Shown piece by piece: positions 25,871-38,120 of a stretch of 64,000 nt of DNA (its first letter is position 1; each line of letters opens with the position of its first letter). Under the pieces are notes generated by a model that ran no database searches, was not told the DNA's origin, and saw only the letters and a list, made by a program, of their open reading frames with translations. Position numbers and translations under genes: made by a program. Source of the DNA: Porogramme epimiltina (lineage: Eukaryota > Basidiomycota > Agaricomycetes > Polyporales > Polyporaceae); NCBI GenBank assembly GCA_900155495.1, contig FTLJ01000089.1:1-64000 (forward strand). The letters run 5' to 3'.

Positions 25871-26055
25871 CGTCTCTTGATGCGGGGCACCCATTCGTCA
25901 GTCGAAGGTGAATGGAAGATATGGCCTTCAAAAATTACAGTCGACTATAACAACACAGTGTCTTATCCTCTTTCATGCAGCAGCGTTAAACGCGCTTACC
26001 GTATCCAATATCCCGGTCTTTCTACTCGCGCGGCGCGCACACATGACAGCTCCAC

Positions 26056-26330
26056 CGCAACAAGGATCAGAAGAAGGTCCGATGTACCACCTGTCAGACA
26101 CGCGAGGACCGCCCGCCACAACGTGCGCCGAAGTAGTCCACCAGATGGCGCCTAGGTGGCGCCTAGAAGTTGTGCGCCCTGTACCTCGAATCTGCCACGA
26201 CGTTGGTGACGAGCACCCGCGCATGCTTCGGCTTCCTACATACTAAACATTTACGTAAGCTCGGTGTTCTGGAGCAGACGAAGGGAAAGAGGAAATGCGG
26301 CGACCCATGTATTGAGACGCACCATCCCGC
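26056..26330 (-). pseudogene. Inverted 3' tail of the nucleoporin gene, block A
   Basis: On the minus strand this matches the last exon of the Nup84/Nup107 gene (57537-57717) from its acceptor (ATGTAG then GAAGCCGAAGCATGC) through TCGTCACCAACGTCGTGG, CGGTCCTCGCG and GATCCTTGTTGCG at the stop region. Part of the preceding intron (GTGCGT donor near 26322) also matches. Downstream flank similarity continues to about 25870. It contains stops and is not a gene. Confidence 0.75.
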
Positions 26331-26757
26331 TGAGAGGCCAATGCGGCGCAGGTTGAATTTTCTGCATTTTAGATAGCAAGGACGTGGTAGGACATAGGAG
26401 CAACCCACTACGTCACCTATGATATGAGGAAAGTGGGGCCGAGGATATACTGTCGTCGAATGATTCAGCGGCTATCTTCGTGCGTGCCGGTACTACAAAG
26501 TAGCGACTCGGAGCTTTGGCACCAGTGGTGACGGGATTGACTCTCAGGAGTCAGAAGTACTGCCAGCCCGCGCCGTCGCGCAGGAGGTCGAACACCGGCC
26601 CTTCTACATGAGCAAAGTCAATAACCCCTCATAATTATACCTTATTCCAACCGCACTAAACATTAAGGACTTGGTTAAAGTGGGCACATAGAGCTCGAGG
26701 GACTAGGAAGATATCAACTTGGTGGTCGTCATGTGAGACCTCTAGCGCTTAAAACAA

Positions 26758-26767
26758 GATAAGATAA
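26758..26767 (+). repeat. GATAAGATAA repeat, right edge of block A
   Basis: Double GATA motif, preceded by AGCGCTTAAAACAA and followed by GGGCGGGGTTGGAATC, like the other right-edge copies. Confidence 0.7.
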
Positions 26768-27138
26768 CGGGCGGGGTTGGAATCGAGTTAGTCTCGTGAC
26801 CAGACGTTCGGAGCTCGAATCGAGTCAGCGCCGCGGCCGGCAGCACCTGGTGGTGCACGGTGACTTGGAGCGACCACGACTCTTAAAAGCTTCAGTCTCG
26901 ATGCAGTCACTGAAGAGGTGATTGCTAGGCATGAAAGGGGCGAATTGACGCGACCGCACGAGCAGCATGGTCGGGAGTGACATTATGAGGCGTGCGCGTG
27001 AGGCTTCGCCTCTAACATACAGCTGCAGGGTCTACTCAGTGACTGTGTCTTTTGTCGCATGGGCGGCCTCGCGTCCGTTCCTCAGCACCTCCGTTCCCTC
27101 CCTGCCCATCCCGCCGTCGCACCTCGTCCGCTATAGCC

Positions 27139-28593
27139 ATGACAGATTCCCTCTACCCGGCGTGCGCGGAAATCCTCTCGATCTGCTAGGCTAAAAAGGA
27201 CGACCTCGACTCCCTCCTCCACCCCGAGACCGGCTTCGCGCCGAGGCTGCGCGACATATGTATGCTTTCAGGGGCGCGTCTCGCCGCCCGCCGTCCTGTT
27301 CACGCCCTCACTCCCTTCAGGCTCGCAGAACTAGAAAATGACTCACCGGACGGCGACCACCGGTACGAGCTCGAGGCTCTCAAGATGGATAGCGATACCT
27401 GGGTGTTACGAGCTTTTGTCTTTTCGCACGCCTACCCGGACCGCGCCGGGTGGCGCGCCGCGCAGCGCGCGCGCGCGCGCTCCCACGCCCCGCGACGCTC
27501 TGATGGCGGCCCTCGCGCGACCTCGCACGCACCATTCGTAGATACACGCGCTGCTCGCGCTCTTTGTATTTGCCTCGTTGTACTGTACAGTTTATAGTTT
27601 TACAATACTATATAACATTGACGCAGCTGGGGAAGAACCCCAGCTTCGCGTTGGTGCGATTTCCACCAAACCTCGCGCGAGCCCGACACGTGACCGCCCG
27701 CCTTCGGCGGGATTAGTGAGTTTGGACGTATCACTGGGCCCTTCTCCAGGCCCTCGTGTCGTACGTTCCTCCCGCTGCATCCCCCCCCCCCAGCCTCCGA
27801 CCTCATCCTTAGACTACGGAAAACGGCGCTGCCGCAGCATCCCCACCCGCGCGACCCGCTCCAAGACAACCCGTACACGCCTCCCGCCCCTCTCTGCCAG
27901 TCCATCATGCACGCCTTACCCCTCCTCTCCGCCCTCGTCGTCGTCAGAGAGGGGCTGCACGACTCCGCGCCCGGTCCGACCTCGCCTAGCGCGACAAATG
28001 GGTACTAGTGCTTCACGCTGAACGAGGTCTTTCAGGGCAAATACACCGGTAAGGCCGGCGGGGTCGTACAGGAGATGGACCCGGACGCGCAGGAGAGGTC
28101 GGTGGGGCAATAGGGCGGTGGACTGGTACCAGATGATGCAGTGAGTCCTGCTCTTTCTGTCGGGCCTTTCCCCGTTGGACTCGAAGTGTGGAGAGCGAAG
28201 AACGAGAGATGGAACGACCGAAGGAATTGTTGCGGGGGTGGACACATGTGTGCTGGTTAACGCTGATGGGTATGACGCTGATGACGGGCCTACTGTAGGC
28301 ATACGGCGAAACGGTGACTCAGGCACTGTCCGCGCATGTGCGAGCAAGATAGCTCGAAGAGTCCGTCGACCTCCGCCGCGAAGCGAACCAACCATGGCGA
28401 GCAGCGAGCATACACGGCATGCTGCTGTTCCAGTGGTGTGTGATAGGCAAGTACCTCGCGAGCATCGACAAGGTGCATTATTCTGACCCCCCTCACTTAA
28501 TGCAGCGAATGCACCTCAATAAGAGGTCACTGTGGACAATGATGGTGTAGAGTATTCGCAGCGGTGGTACGAGAACGTCCGCAAGGCTTGTAT
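27139..28593 (+). pseudogene. Broken nucleoporin 5' half, unit A, fused to GH28
   Basis: Copy of exons 1-5 of the Nup84/Nup107 gene at 54560. The start MTDSLYPACAEILSIC is followed by a TAG stop where the intact gene has Gln. A solo LTR splits exon 2, and a run of 13 C lies in an intron. Exons 3 and 4 are recognisable, with further stops. The similarity ends inside exon 5, after the GGNVRR-coding region (CGTCCGCAAGG, about 28590), where GH28 intron sequence begins. It is not functional. Confidence 0.8.
27404..27733. mobile_element. Solo LTR (330 bp) in the nucleoporin relic
   Basis: The insertion begins TGTTACGAGC and ends ACGTATCA, the TG...CA ends of a retrotransposon LTR, and is flanked by the 5-bp duplication CTGGG (27399-27403 and 27734-27738). 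It is absent from the other nucleoporin copies at the same point. Inside are a TATA-like ACTATATAA and a perfect stem AGCTGGGG/CCCCAGCT with a 5-base loop. No internal coding region remains, so the element was lost by recombination between its LTRs. Confidence 0.8.
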
Positions 28594-30995
28594 GTCTCTG
28601 CACTCTTTTAAACACCCCCATTCAACCATCCCTCACGTCGTACAACATAGTTCAAGCCCGACATCCAATAATGGCTCGACGCCGCGTACACGTACCACGC
28701 CATCTTCCTCCAGAGTTGGTTCGTCCTCACCGGCCGCGGCTTCACGATCGACGCGCACGGTGAGGGCTGCATCAACGGGAACGGCCAGCCGTGGCAGTCG
28801 TACTTTGCGTGCGTGAGGACGGCGAAGGGCGCCCCATCGCGTTCACCCTGAATAACGTCACGCGCGAGGTCGTGCGCGATCTCAGGATCGAAGCGCAGCT
28901 GCTTTGTTACAACGCTAGGGTATGCCACGGGTCGGGTACGGATATTTTGAGCCTACCCGTACCCGGACCCGGCCTCAACCCGTACCCGCGGGCGACGGGT
29001 ACGGGTTGTGCCCGGGTCCGGGTTATTGTGCCTCGGGTACGGGACACCCGCGGGTATACCCGCGAGTGAAAGTCAGCCCTTGACCGCAACGAGTTCCAGA
29101 AGATCTCCTCCAATGTATGAATAGTGCACAAAGCACCTTATAACAACACCTACAGTCCCTTGTGTACTACTCCATGCTACTACTCTCATAATTGACACTT
29201 TGAATGTGCCAGGTGCTGTCCTCTCTGCTACCCTAGTGCACTCAGGTCTCCGCAGTCCACTCCTCAACGGCGGTAGCACACATTGCTATCGACTCGTCTG
29301 CAATCATGATCTCCAAGAACACGAGCACGGCATGCATCCGCACCCCCTCTCCGTACACACCGACGGCCCCGTCAGCGGCACGAGAAAGTTGCACGACGAC
29401 GGCGCGCTCAGCGCCAACGAGCGCGCGACCGTCTCCGCATCCGTCCAGGCCAAGTTGACACCACGCAGGAGCTCCTTCGCATTCGCTGTGGGCACCCGCG
29501 ATGGCTGCACGTTCCATAGTGCACCCACAGATGCACGGGGCTCAGTGCTGCTGCGTGCGCGAGTTGTGGTACGCGACCGCAGACATACATGCGCCTTCCG
29601 CCCCACGATGGCCACGGCAGCGGCAGCGAAGTCACGGCAGGCCATGGCGCGCGGGGCTGGGGCATGACGGGGAGGTGAACGATGAATACCCTTCCCTTGT
29701 CCTCGATCGAGTACGTGCGTTGTGGGAGTCATCGATAGGCAACGCACGTGACAAACCCGTATACCCGCCTCGCGGGTACGGGTTTGGCCAGGGTACGTCC
29801 CCATGAACCCGTACCCGCACCCGGGCGGGTATATACCCGTACCCGCGGCGGGTTTACCCGACCCGTGGCATGCCCTATACAACGCTGACGCGGACTCGCG
29901 GGACGTGCTGTATGACGGGATGTATTGCAACGCGACGAACCAGGACCCGACATTTATTGGCCAGAAGTGAGAGCGTGGAGTATTGTGGAGCGTGCGTCGT
30001 GCTGACTCTACTCGGTGTTTAGCGTGGTTCCCAATACGGATGGTACGAGAGTTCTAATTGAGATCGGATGCGGAAGTTGATCTCTGCGCTCCCAGGTATC
30101 GACACGTACAGGTCTGACAAGATCATACTGCTCAACTGGGACGTGAGTTCTGCCGCTTCACATGTCCTCCGAAGAAGTCATGCTCATTCCTTTTCAGATC
30201 ACCTGCGAAGACGACTGTCTTGCGTTCAAGGGGTATGCGTCTCATCTTGGCGCCCTCGACATCTCGGAACTCACTCGTATCCGGAACTCAACCAACGTCT
30301 ACTCAAAGGGCATAAAATGGCGTGGCGGAAATGGTATTGCGATCGGATCTCTCGGGCAATACGTAGGCATGGTGAGTCTTGACGCCATAAGCCAGGAGTG
30401 CTTGACGTTCATATCCACACTCTCAGCCTGATATCGTCGACCATTGTGACTATCGAGGACGCCGAGGTACACTTACAGCCTGTCTTTAGCCCTGTGTCAG
30501 TTCGCTGATGCACGTTTCCTTGGCTTGCAGATGATTCGTCTGGACCCCAAGGTTCAGCTGAACATGGTCAACGGTGTGTACTTCAAGACGTTGACAGGCA
30601 GCGTGAATGGTGTGCCGCCGACTGGTGGAGGGGGTGCTGGAGGTACCCTCGCTCGCTCGTCTGTCTGGTCGGCGCACGCTCATTCATAGCGACTAGGTTA
30701 CGTTTCGAACGTCGTCTTGAAAAATATCTCATTGGACAACCCTACGGTCCCCGTACATGTATACCGGACGAATGGAGGCCACACGTGGGTACCAAGTCTC
30801 GTGTTCAGTAACCTCTCGTTCATCGATTGGAGAGGTACGTCTCAACGCAGCACTCGTGAACACTGAGCTTCCGATTTTATCTCTTTCCGTAACGCTGAAC
30901 CGGCTCCACATTTAATCGTGAACATCAGATGCAGTGCAAACGCACCGTGCCCTAATATGATGTTTGAGGAATTTTCTGTTCTACCTGAGACATCC
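28594..30995 (+). pseudogene. Broken GH28 copy B, split by a hAT-like element
   Basis: Matches the intact GH28 gene from the end of intron 3 (AACATAG then TTCAAGCCCGACATCC) to exon 13. Defects are a TAA in place of TAC in exon 4 (IQ*WLD), a deletion after the FLQS codons, a 962-bp transposon in exon 4 and loss of the gene end after the FEEFSVLP region. Exons 5-12 are well preserved. The 5' exons and signal peptide are replaced by nucleoporin sequence. Confidence 0.85.
28916..29877. mobile_element. hAT-like non-autonomous DNA transposon 1
   Basis: The element is 962 bp, bounded by 8-bp target duplications TACAACGC (28908-28915 and 29878-29885). It has about 23-bp terminal inverted repeats starting TAGGGTATGCCACGGGTC (left) and TAGGGCATGCCACGGGTC (right, reverse complement). 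Multiple ACCCGTACCCG subterminal repeats lie in both orientations. The 8-bp duplication and TAGGG ends fit the hAT superfamily. No transposase is present. The GC-rich interior (29200-29670) carries frames related in part to the ORF in element 2, but interrupted. Confidence 0.85.
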
Positions 30996-31193
30996 TAGCC
31001 CTGGTAGACGCGCTTGAGCATGTAGCCGTTATCCACGACGGGGATGGCGCCGTCCCTCTTATTTAAATGAAATATGAACTTCTGCGTGCAGCCGACAACC
31101 GTAGAGTTCGTAGTACGCACCAACTGGTGAGATCGAGTCGGGCACCCGGAGTCCCGGACACGAAATTGTCACCAGTTGCCGGCGCCTAACGCA

Positions 31194-31203
31194 GATAAGA
31201 TAA
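31194..31203 (+). repeat. GATAAGATAA repeat, left edge of block B
   Basis: Preceded by CGCCTAACGCA and followed by TGGCGAATCGGAGTTTGAAT, closely matching the HNH promoter copy at 60491 in reverse. Confidence 0.7.
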
Positions 31204-31730
31204 TGGCGAATCGGAGTTTGAATGGTGTATGAAAGATAATCGTCAAGTCGCCCCTGAGCATATGTCGTGTCCCTTTCCTGTCGCGGGAACGCGGACCCTT
31301 CCGACGAAAATCTTAGAGCTCCTAGCTTCACTGCCCATGTCTTTATCTGCCCATCTTAATGGCTTACTTGGCCGCCGAGGGGAGCTCGGTTACTGGCCTG
31401 GCCTTGTCTTCGGTTGAACGCGCTCGCGGGAGATATCGTTGTGTTCAAGTGGCGGGAAGAGATATAGGGGTCAAAGGCGCGTGCGAGACGGTGAGCGCAT
31501 CTAGGTGTGCTTTTCATGACGCTAATGTGACAGGTTTCTGTTCAGAGGCTCACGCTCTAGTATGTATGCCGGATGCGTCGTTTTCGAAGAAGCTACATTA
31601 TATGTACATTCGGCAAGTGTCCATATCATGTCCGTCACGGCCCCGGATATCCCGATTCCCCACTGTGACATACTCCTCCTTCCTATCTCTCCAGTGCTGT
31701 ACTACTCATTTTCTTTCAGAGGACTTGAAA

Positions 31731-33230
31731 TTAGTACGACTGCAAGCTCAAGCTGGTGCAGAGATGATCGATCGGGGATTGGTTGACGGTGACAATAACG
31801 ATGATAGCCATAGGATATATCGCCTGTCGGTAAGGTCAAAAAAGGTTCGTAAGATAGCCATGGAACTCCTGATATAGCTACTTTTATGAATGATAAACTT
31901 ACAATGAGTGGGACTAGGCTTCCGAAGACAAAGTTCTCCATGAAGAAGATGTATTTGCTGTCGGTGATGGTCAACGTGTCCAAAGGTTTCAGAGTGATTC
32001 CTACGTATGAAACAACTATTATCTATTAAATATTAAACCGTTAATACTATCAGTCGGTAGGTGATTGCAGAGAGAAAGCGACGCACCCACAGCAGGCAAT
32101 ATCCTACCCCCGACTCGACGATGAACATCATCACCCTCACAGCACGCGTCTGCGCCATCTTTCCTATTACTTGGTATTCTTGCATAATGCGCCTGTGTAT
32201 CCTGGGTACGAATTCCTGGAGTATGAGATGTTTACTATAGCAACCGAAGATATATATTGTCATACCATGCCTTGTACCCGATGAGAGCCGTGGCGATCAC
32301 ATTTGTAGCTAGAGACAAAACAGCGCAAGCTACTCCGATCGGATCGTATGCCATCGTTTTAGGAGTATGAAACCCGTTGCTATCACTGCCATTGGGTGGT
32401 ACGGTGGAATAGCCTTGTGGAAAGTTCTGGTATGTAGTAACAATGCCTAAAACTATGGGCTAACGCTTAGTCATTGACAACCAACGTCATCTTCAGCATC
32501 GATAACCCACCTCCCGTTGTGACAATGAGAACAACCCCTATGCGCCAGACAAGTCTATTGCCCGGCCAAATGGCCAGTGCTCGCCACCAGACGATCATGT
32601 CGCTGATCAGCATCTGGGATGTGGATGTGAAGCCGAAATTATCAACTGCATACCCACAGGATGAAACCCCTCCTAAATAAACGCACATTCACTGTGAGTG
32701 TTGCCGCCGTAGCACCCATTTGAGCAATTTCTATCTTGTCTAGCCGTACGATATCATGGTGAAGCGAATTATCGAGATTGAGTACAGTAGAAGCTGCATA
32801 CGCCGCAGTATTGTTCATCGTCCAATATAGGGTTTGAATGTACCCAAAGTATACACATGTCGAAATGTATAGCGCCACTATAGCAGCTAGCAAGATCCGA
32901 ACTGAAGATTGGGCTACTCCTTTATTGCTATTGGAGCACATCTTATGATATTAGATGGTTTCTGCTGAGGAGTGCGATTACAAAGCTTACACGAGGAGGA
33001 GGGCTGATATCGCAGCCAGCGTAGAGACCACCCCTGTGTCGGAGCATTCCACTTTTAGGTATGTATATGGTCAAACTTCGAAGAAAGTAAGACCCACCAA
33101 ATAAGCATGAAGATGCAATAACATCAGCGGTATATCTGAGTGAGGAACTGGAGTAGAAAGTCTGCAAGAAATCCAATGCAGTCCATTCGAGGAGGCAGGT
33201 AGCGCCGGGGACACCCGACTCCCTTGACAT
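31731..33230 (-). CDS. Seven-transmembrane protein, array copy B
   Basis: Eight minus-strand exons: 33230-33098, 33033-32991, 32927-32687, 32613-32511, 32452-32266, 32201-32087, 32022-31903 and 31823-31731, giving 344 residues without frame breaks. Helix motifs match copy A: IVWWRALAIWP, ATNVIATALIGYK, FIVESGVGYCLLW. Differences from A include the N-terminus (MSRESGVPGATC), the loop after helix 2 (LDNSLHHDIVRLDK, with sequon NNT before it) and two extra codons near the end (TSLSLQSY). The exon 3 acceptor has drifted, so the usual RKG reads NKG. Intron lengths and phases match the other copies. Confidence 0.8.
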
Positions 33231-33829
33231 GGTATAGGTCGGAGCCTGTTGGGAGAGTCTACGGAGGAGGATTGGGGTAACCACGTTCCTCACTTGATAC
33301 AGGCGTGGTTCTTTTATCTTCCGTGGTGGGAGAATACGTAAGGGCACACGCTCGCGTCATAGAAATCTGTTGACACAGCATTCTCTGGACCCTACAGAAC
33401 CTCCCCAAAAGTATCAAGGTTACTTGGTATACGGGAAAGGCAACAGACTCATAGAAAGCGCTGTGAAACCCTTTACCATCCCTATCTCGGACCGGCCCCG
33501 AAAGTGAAGGAACGTTCTTGGTGACTCACTCGGCGCTCATCAGCGATGTGGGCGGAATGAAACCATGACCATGCCACGCCGAAGACGCGTTTTAAAACGC
33601 CTTCCAAAGGGCCCACATTATGCACGATACTAACCTAGTCACCAGCGGAATTTGCAACGGTGACCCTAGTCAACCAGTCCTTATAATCTCTACGCTCAGA
33701 CCGACATTGAGTTGACAACCTCTTATAGCTTGCGCGTCGAATTTCTCAATAAAGCTTAATCTCTTGAAGTTCCAGTAGCTAGATATGTCAGTCACCCATG
33801 GCGGTGTTTGGAATTTGAAATCTGACCAT

Positions 33830-34860
33830 TATTGGCTTCACCCCAGACTAACTTCAAAGGCAACACTCAATCCCCGTGCCGCTCAATACTTGGCAACGGC
33901 TGCCGCTACTTAGTTCGCCTCTTTAGTACGGATCCTCGGAAGACACACGTTCCCATGACTCACTCATTCGGCTCCAAGGAGGGGCTCTCTGACGCTTTCA
34001 TTCGTGCACTATCACAAGCTAGTGTTGCCTCCGACATCCTTAAAGACCCCGATGGCACACTCCAGAGAAATCCCGACTCGGCCTCGCCCTCCAAATATAG
34101 CTCGAATGATAGGAGAGTAGACACCGTGGGAGACAAAATGACTGCCGGGAGGGGCTATAGCTAGGCCATGCACAACGTCATCTCTAACCTGAAACACTCT
34201 CCGTCCGCGCGCAGATATGTCTCTGCTGCATGTTCTACAGCCGACGTCCTTATTGCTGGCTCCTGAGGAATATGGGTGTGCTCAATAACGCAGGTCAGTC
34301 GAGGGTCTGGACCGAATTGCTGTGCGGTGAGCGGCTTATATGTATGCTGTGGCTTTGTAGGTCCATGTTCGTCTCAGGTTCACAGCCTTGGCGGATAGTT
34401 CCATTTGCATTGTCAGTCGACACGTTTCAAAGCTAAAGAATTTATTTTAGTGGTATTCGCAGCTCACGGAGGTATGTCTTCTCTTCCCTGGTCAGATCCC
34501 ACGATCTTACGAGCCCATAGCTTCACGTTTTCAAAATTCAGACTTAGAACAGTTACAGAATCTGCCAAATCCCCGGCTTCGACGATGCCTTCTTACGAGT
34601 ACCCGAAGGCCTCACGCATCACTTCTGCTTACTTCACCAGGTCTGTTTTCGGAGACACGGTACAGCTTAACTAGGGCTTACCGCGGTGGCTTGCTGTCTT
34701 ACAACTTAGCGTCCCGGAGAAACACATGAGGCTCTTATATGCCGATAGGCATGGCGGAGACCGCGCAGTGCTCAGTGTCAATGTAGCCCCTGTGGCGTCA
34801 GACTCCATGGACAGCATAATGCGTAGTGATGGACAAAAGCTGAGCTGTCGGCGCCAGCTG
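33830..34860 (+). pseudogene. Decayed HNH gene copy, block B
   Basis: Plus-strand relic. Near 34215 it encodes RYVSAACSTADVL, matching RYVSAVTYASAL in exon 1 of the intact gene. Near 34330 is the exon 1 end (GCGGCTTATATG). At 34760-34820 the frame RAVLSVNVAPVASDSMDS matches the last exon. The intervening HNH motif region is not recognisable and stops are frequent. Confidence 0.6.
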
Positions 34861-34959
34861 AAGAAATGGCCGCTCCATGCTCCTCCACGGGCAGCACAGA
34901 GCATGAGAAATGGTATGCGGAGCTCGGCTCGCCATCACAGTCTCAGGCTGCTTTGCAGG

Positions 34960-35170
34960 AGGACGTCGTGTTATTTCCCGCTCATGGGCACAAGTTGGCG
35001 GTGCTCAAAAGGCGGCTGCAGCATCATTAACCGACATACGAATGTTGCCGCAGAATATTGTGAGAGATCAATTGATCGTTTCCTCAAGCAGCAGTTCGTA
35101 TCGACCGCATAGAATCTCGAGTCCCCCACGACGTTGACGAGCGCAAGCGCGTGGTTCATATTCTGACCCA
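34960..35170 (-). pseudogene. Inverted nucleoporin tail, block B
   Basis: Minus strand reads NHALALVNVVGDSRF, matching KHALALVNVVADSRY in the last exon of the intact nucleoporin; the region towards 34960 is more diverged. Confidence 0.7.
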
Positions 35171-35518
35171 CTCCCCATTAACGCCAAGTCTGAGTTCTGG
35201 AGAAGATGAGGAGAAAGAAAGAAGCAAAAGAAAAAGAGGGGAGTTCACGTACTCAGATGCCCCGTGTTGAGAGGCCGACGATGCGACACAGGATGACTCT
35301 TTGGCATTTGCTGGTAGGTCGAACATTTAGCGATCACAAAAAGTGATATAGCATAGGAGCAACACATTGCATTACCTATTATACGTGATACGGTGTGAGT
35401 GGGCACAAAGACGGGCTGTCGTCGAGCCATTTGACTCACTATATGTGCCAGTACAAAGCGACGTTGACTCGGAACATGGTGACTGTTGCATCTTGAAGAT
35501 CATCGACGCTTAATAAAA

Positions 35519-35533
35519 GATAAGATAAGATAG
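35519..35533 (+). repeat. GATAAGATAAGATAG repeat, right edge of block B
   Basis: A triple version of the block-edge motif, followed by GGCGGAGTTGGAATG. Confidence 0.7.
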
Positions 35534-36297
35534 ATGTTGTGGCGGAGTTGGAATGCCGTATTGAGGAAATTCAGATCAGCGCCGGAGCGTCCTTCATTAC
35601 CACCAATGCAGTCACCAACAAGATGATTCAACCCCATGCCCCTCATCCACTGACTGAGACGGCTTTCGAGGTCTCGAGGTCGTCAATTAAAACATCAATG
35701 TCGAGATCCTAATAACTTGAAGGCACCCCTGGGACGAGTACAAGCCCCGCATGTGGACGCTCCCGGCGCACTGAGAGTATATATATATACTTATGAGGAC
35801 CATGCAGGATGCACGCCCATAGGATGCGCTCAATGGTCGGTGGCGAAGTATCATACCACTGCACCTCGCCACGAGGGCGAAACCATACTGTAGCATGCTG
35901 TTTAGTGAATGACTAGTCCTCGATGTACAGGGATAGTTGTTTGTTCTCATAGGGACGCCGGCATGTCAGGCTCGTTGCGCTAGCCAACATCGAGCTGTGT
36001 ATCCGTCCTGGATGATCTGCGCTAGGCATAGATGAGGCAGATTTATGCGAACGACACTAAGCAGCATCGAGCCATGCCGAGAGTGGCATCACGCTTCGCC
36101 TCTGACTACAGGGTGCTCGACGCCCGTCGCCCACGCAATGGAACGCCGAGGACTCGGAGCACTCGCCGCCGACGCGTCGTGGAAGCGCCCAAACACTTGC
36201 CTTGTCCTTTGTCGCGTGGGCGGCCTCGTGGTCCATTCCTCTATTCCTCTCCTGCCCCTCTTCCCTGTCCTCCATCGCATCCCGCTCGTCACGGCCA

Positions 36298-37140
36298 TGG
36301 CCGATTCCCTCTACGCGGCATGTGCGGAAGTCCTCTCGGTCTGCCAAGCCAAAAAGGACGACCTCAACACCCTCCTCCACCCCGAGACCGGCTTCGCACC
36401 GAGGCTGCGGGATATATGCTTTCAGCAGTGCGTCTCGCCGCTCACCGTCCTGCTCACGCCCTCACCCCCTTTATGCTCGTAGAACTACAAAATGACCGGC
36501 CGGACGGCGTCCACCGGTACGAGCTCGAGGCTCTCAAGATGGAGAGCGACACTGGGCCCTTCTCCAGGCCCTCATGTCGTGCGTTCATCCCACTGCTCCC
36601 CCCTCCCAGCCTCCGACCTCCTCATTAGACTACGAAAAACGACACCCCCGAAGCATCCTCACCCGCGCGATCTGCTCGACAACCCGTACATCGCCCGCCA
36701 CCTTCGTCCAATCCATCATGCACGCCTCACGCCTCTCCGCCCTCGTTGTCGTCCGCGAATGGCTGCACGACTCTGTGCTCGATCCGACCGCGCCTGGCAC
36801 GACGAACGGGTACCGGTGCTTTACGCGGAACGTGGTACTCCAGGGCAAACGCACCAGGGAGGCCGGCGGGGTTGTGGAGGAGATGGATCCGGACGCGCCG
36901 GAGAGGCCGGTGGGGCAAGAGGGCGGCGGGCTGGTGCCAGATGATGCAGTGAGTCCTACTCTTTCGGTAGGGCCTTTCTCCGTTGTGCTCCAAGCGTGGA
37001 GAGCGAAGGACGGGAGATGGATTGACCGAAGGGATTGTTGCGGGGGTGGAGACATGGGTGCTGGTTGACACTGCTGGGTATGACGCTGACGACGGGCCTC
37101 CTGTAGGCATACGACGAAGCGGTGATGCAGGCGCCGTATG
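36298..37140 (+). pseudogene. Broken nucleoporin 5' half, unit B
   Basis: Exon 1 is intact (MADSLYAACAEVLSVCQ) up to the GTGCGT donor, but the exon 2 acceptor is lost (TTATGCTCGTAG in place of the intact TCCTCAGGCTTG). Exon 3 (ARIWLH equivalent region through GGGLVPDDA) is recognisable. Exon 4 is cut after about ten codons (AYDEAVMQAPY), where GH28 intron 9 sequence starts. This breakpoint differs from that in units A and C. Confidence 0.8.
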
Positions 37141-37879
37141 TGCATTGTCTTCATCCCCGTGTTCGTTCGCTGATGCGCATTTCCCTGGTTTGCAGATGAT
37201 CGGCCTGGACCCCAAGGTACAGCCAAAGATGGCCAACGGCGTCTACTTAAAGACAGACGGGCAGCGTAAAAAGTGTGCCGCCGACGCGCGGAGGAGACAC
37301 TGGAGGTGCGCTCGGCGTTCGTTTCTTTCTTGGAGATGTGTACTCAAACGCTCATGCATAGCAACTAGGTTACGTTTCGAACGTCATCTCAAAATATCTC
37401 ACTGGACAACGCCACGATCCCCGTACAGGTGTATCAAACGAATGACGGTCACCCGTAGGTATCTAGTCTTGTGTTCATCTTGTCCGTATTGCTAGTCTGA
37501 CGGATGCGCGACGCTCGCAGGGGAGATATCCTTACGAGTCTTCAGTTCAGTAACGTTTCGTTCATCGATTGGAGGGGAACGTCTCAACGCAACACTCGTG
37601 AGCACTGAGCACCCTCCGATTCTGTGTCTTTCCGTAATACCGAACCGGCTCTACGTGTAGTCGTCGACGTCGAATGCAGCGTCAACGCATCGTGCCCCAA
37701 CATAATGTTTGAGGACTTTGACGTCTTGCCTCCCGTGGGGACGAGCGCTGCGGTCAAGTGCTTGAATGTTGTGAGCGAGGTCGGGCTTCCAAGTACATTT
37801 CTTATCTGTATCGTACTCGCGGAAGGACTGGGAAGTTGATTCTTGCTTCAAGGATGCAACACTACTGGGAGCGCCTGAG
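37141..37879 (+). pseudogene. Broken GH28 copy C (3' third only)
   Basis: Begins in intron 9 (TTCGCTGATGCGCATTTC), then exon 10 (MIGLDPKVQPKMANGVY), 11, 12, 13 and the end (GCNTTGSA region). Exon 10 has indels after YLKT. In exon 12 the site corresponding to a possible GTACGT donor of the intact gene reads GGAACGTCTC, which supports coding through that point in the intact model. Confidence 0.82.
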
Positions 37880-38110
37880 GCACTCAAGCTCTGGTAGTAG
37901 GCATGCTTGCGCGATCTTCTCGTACGTGAGAATATAGTCGTTATTCACGATCGGATCGACGCCAACCCCCGTCCCGAACGTTAAAAATCAATTTCTGCGT
38001 GTCGGCGATGCATGTCGAGCTCGCGACGCGCATAAACTGGTGAAAGTGGGGTAGACCGAGTCAGAGGCCAGCGACTCTCAAATAGTTTGAAGTCGACAGC
38101 GCTTACCTTA

Positions 38111-38120
38111 GATAAGGTAG
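38111..38120 (+). repeat. GATAAGGTAG, degenerate left edge of block C
   Basis: Degenerate form of the block-edge motif, followed by the usual TCGGAGCGGAGTTTGAAT. Confidence 0.6.

Noticed and set aside
27466..27480. GC dinucleotide run inside the solo LTR
   Set aside because: Simple-sequence run without further structure; noted as part of the LTR only.
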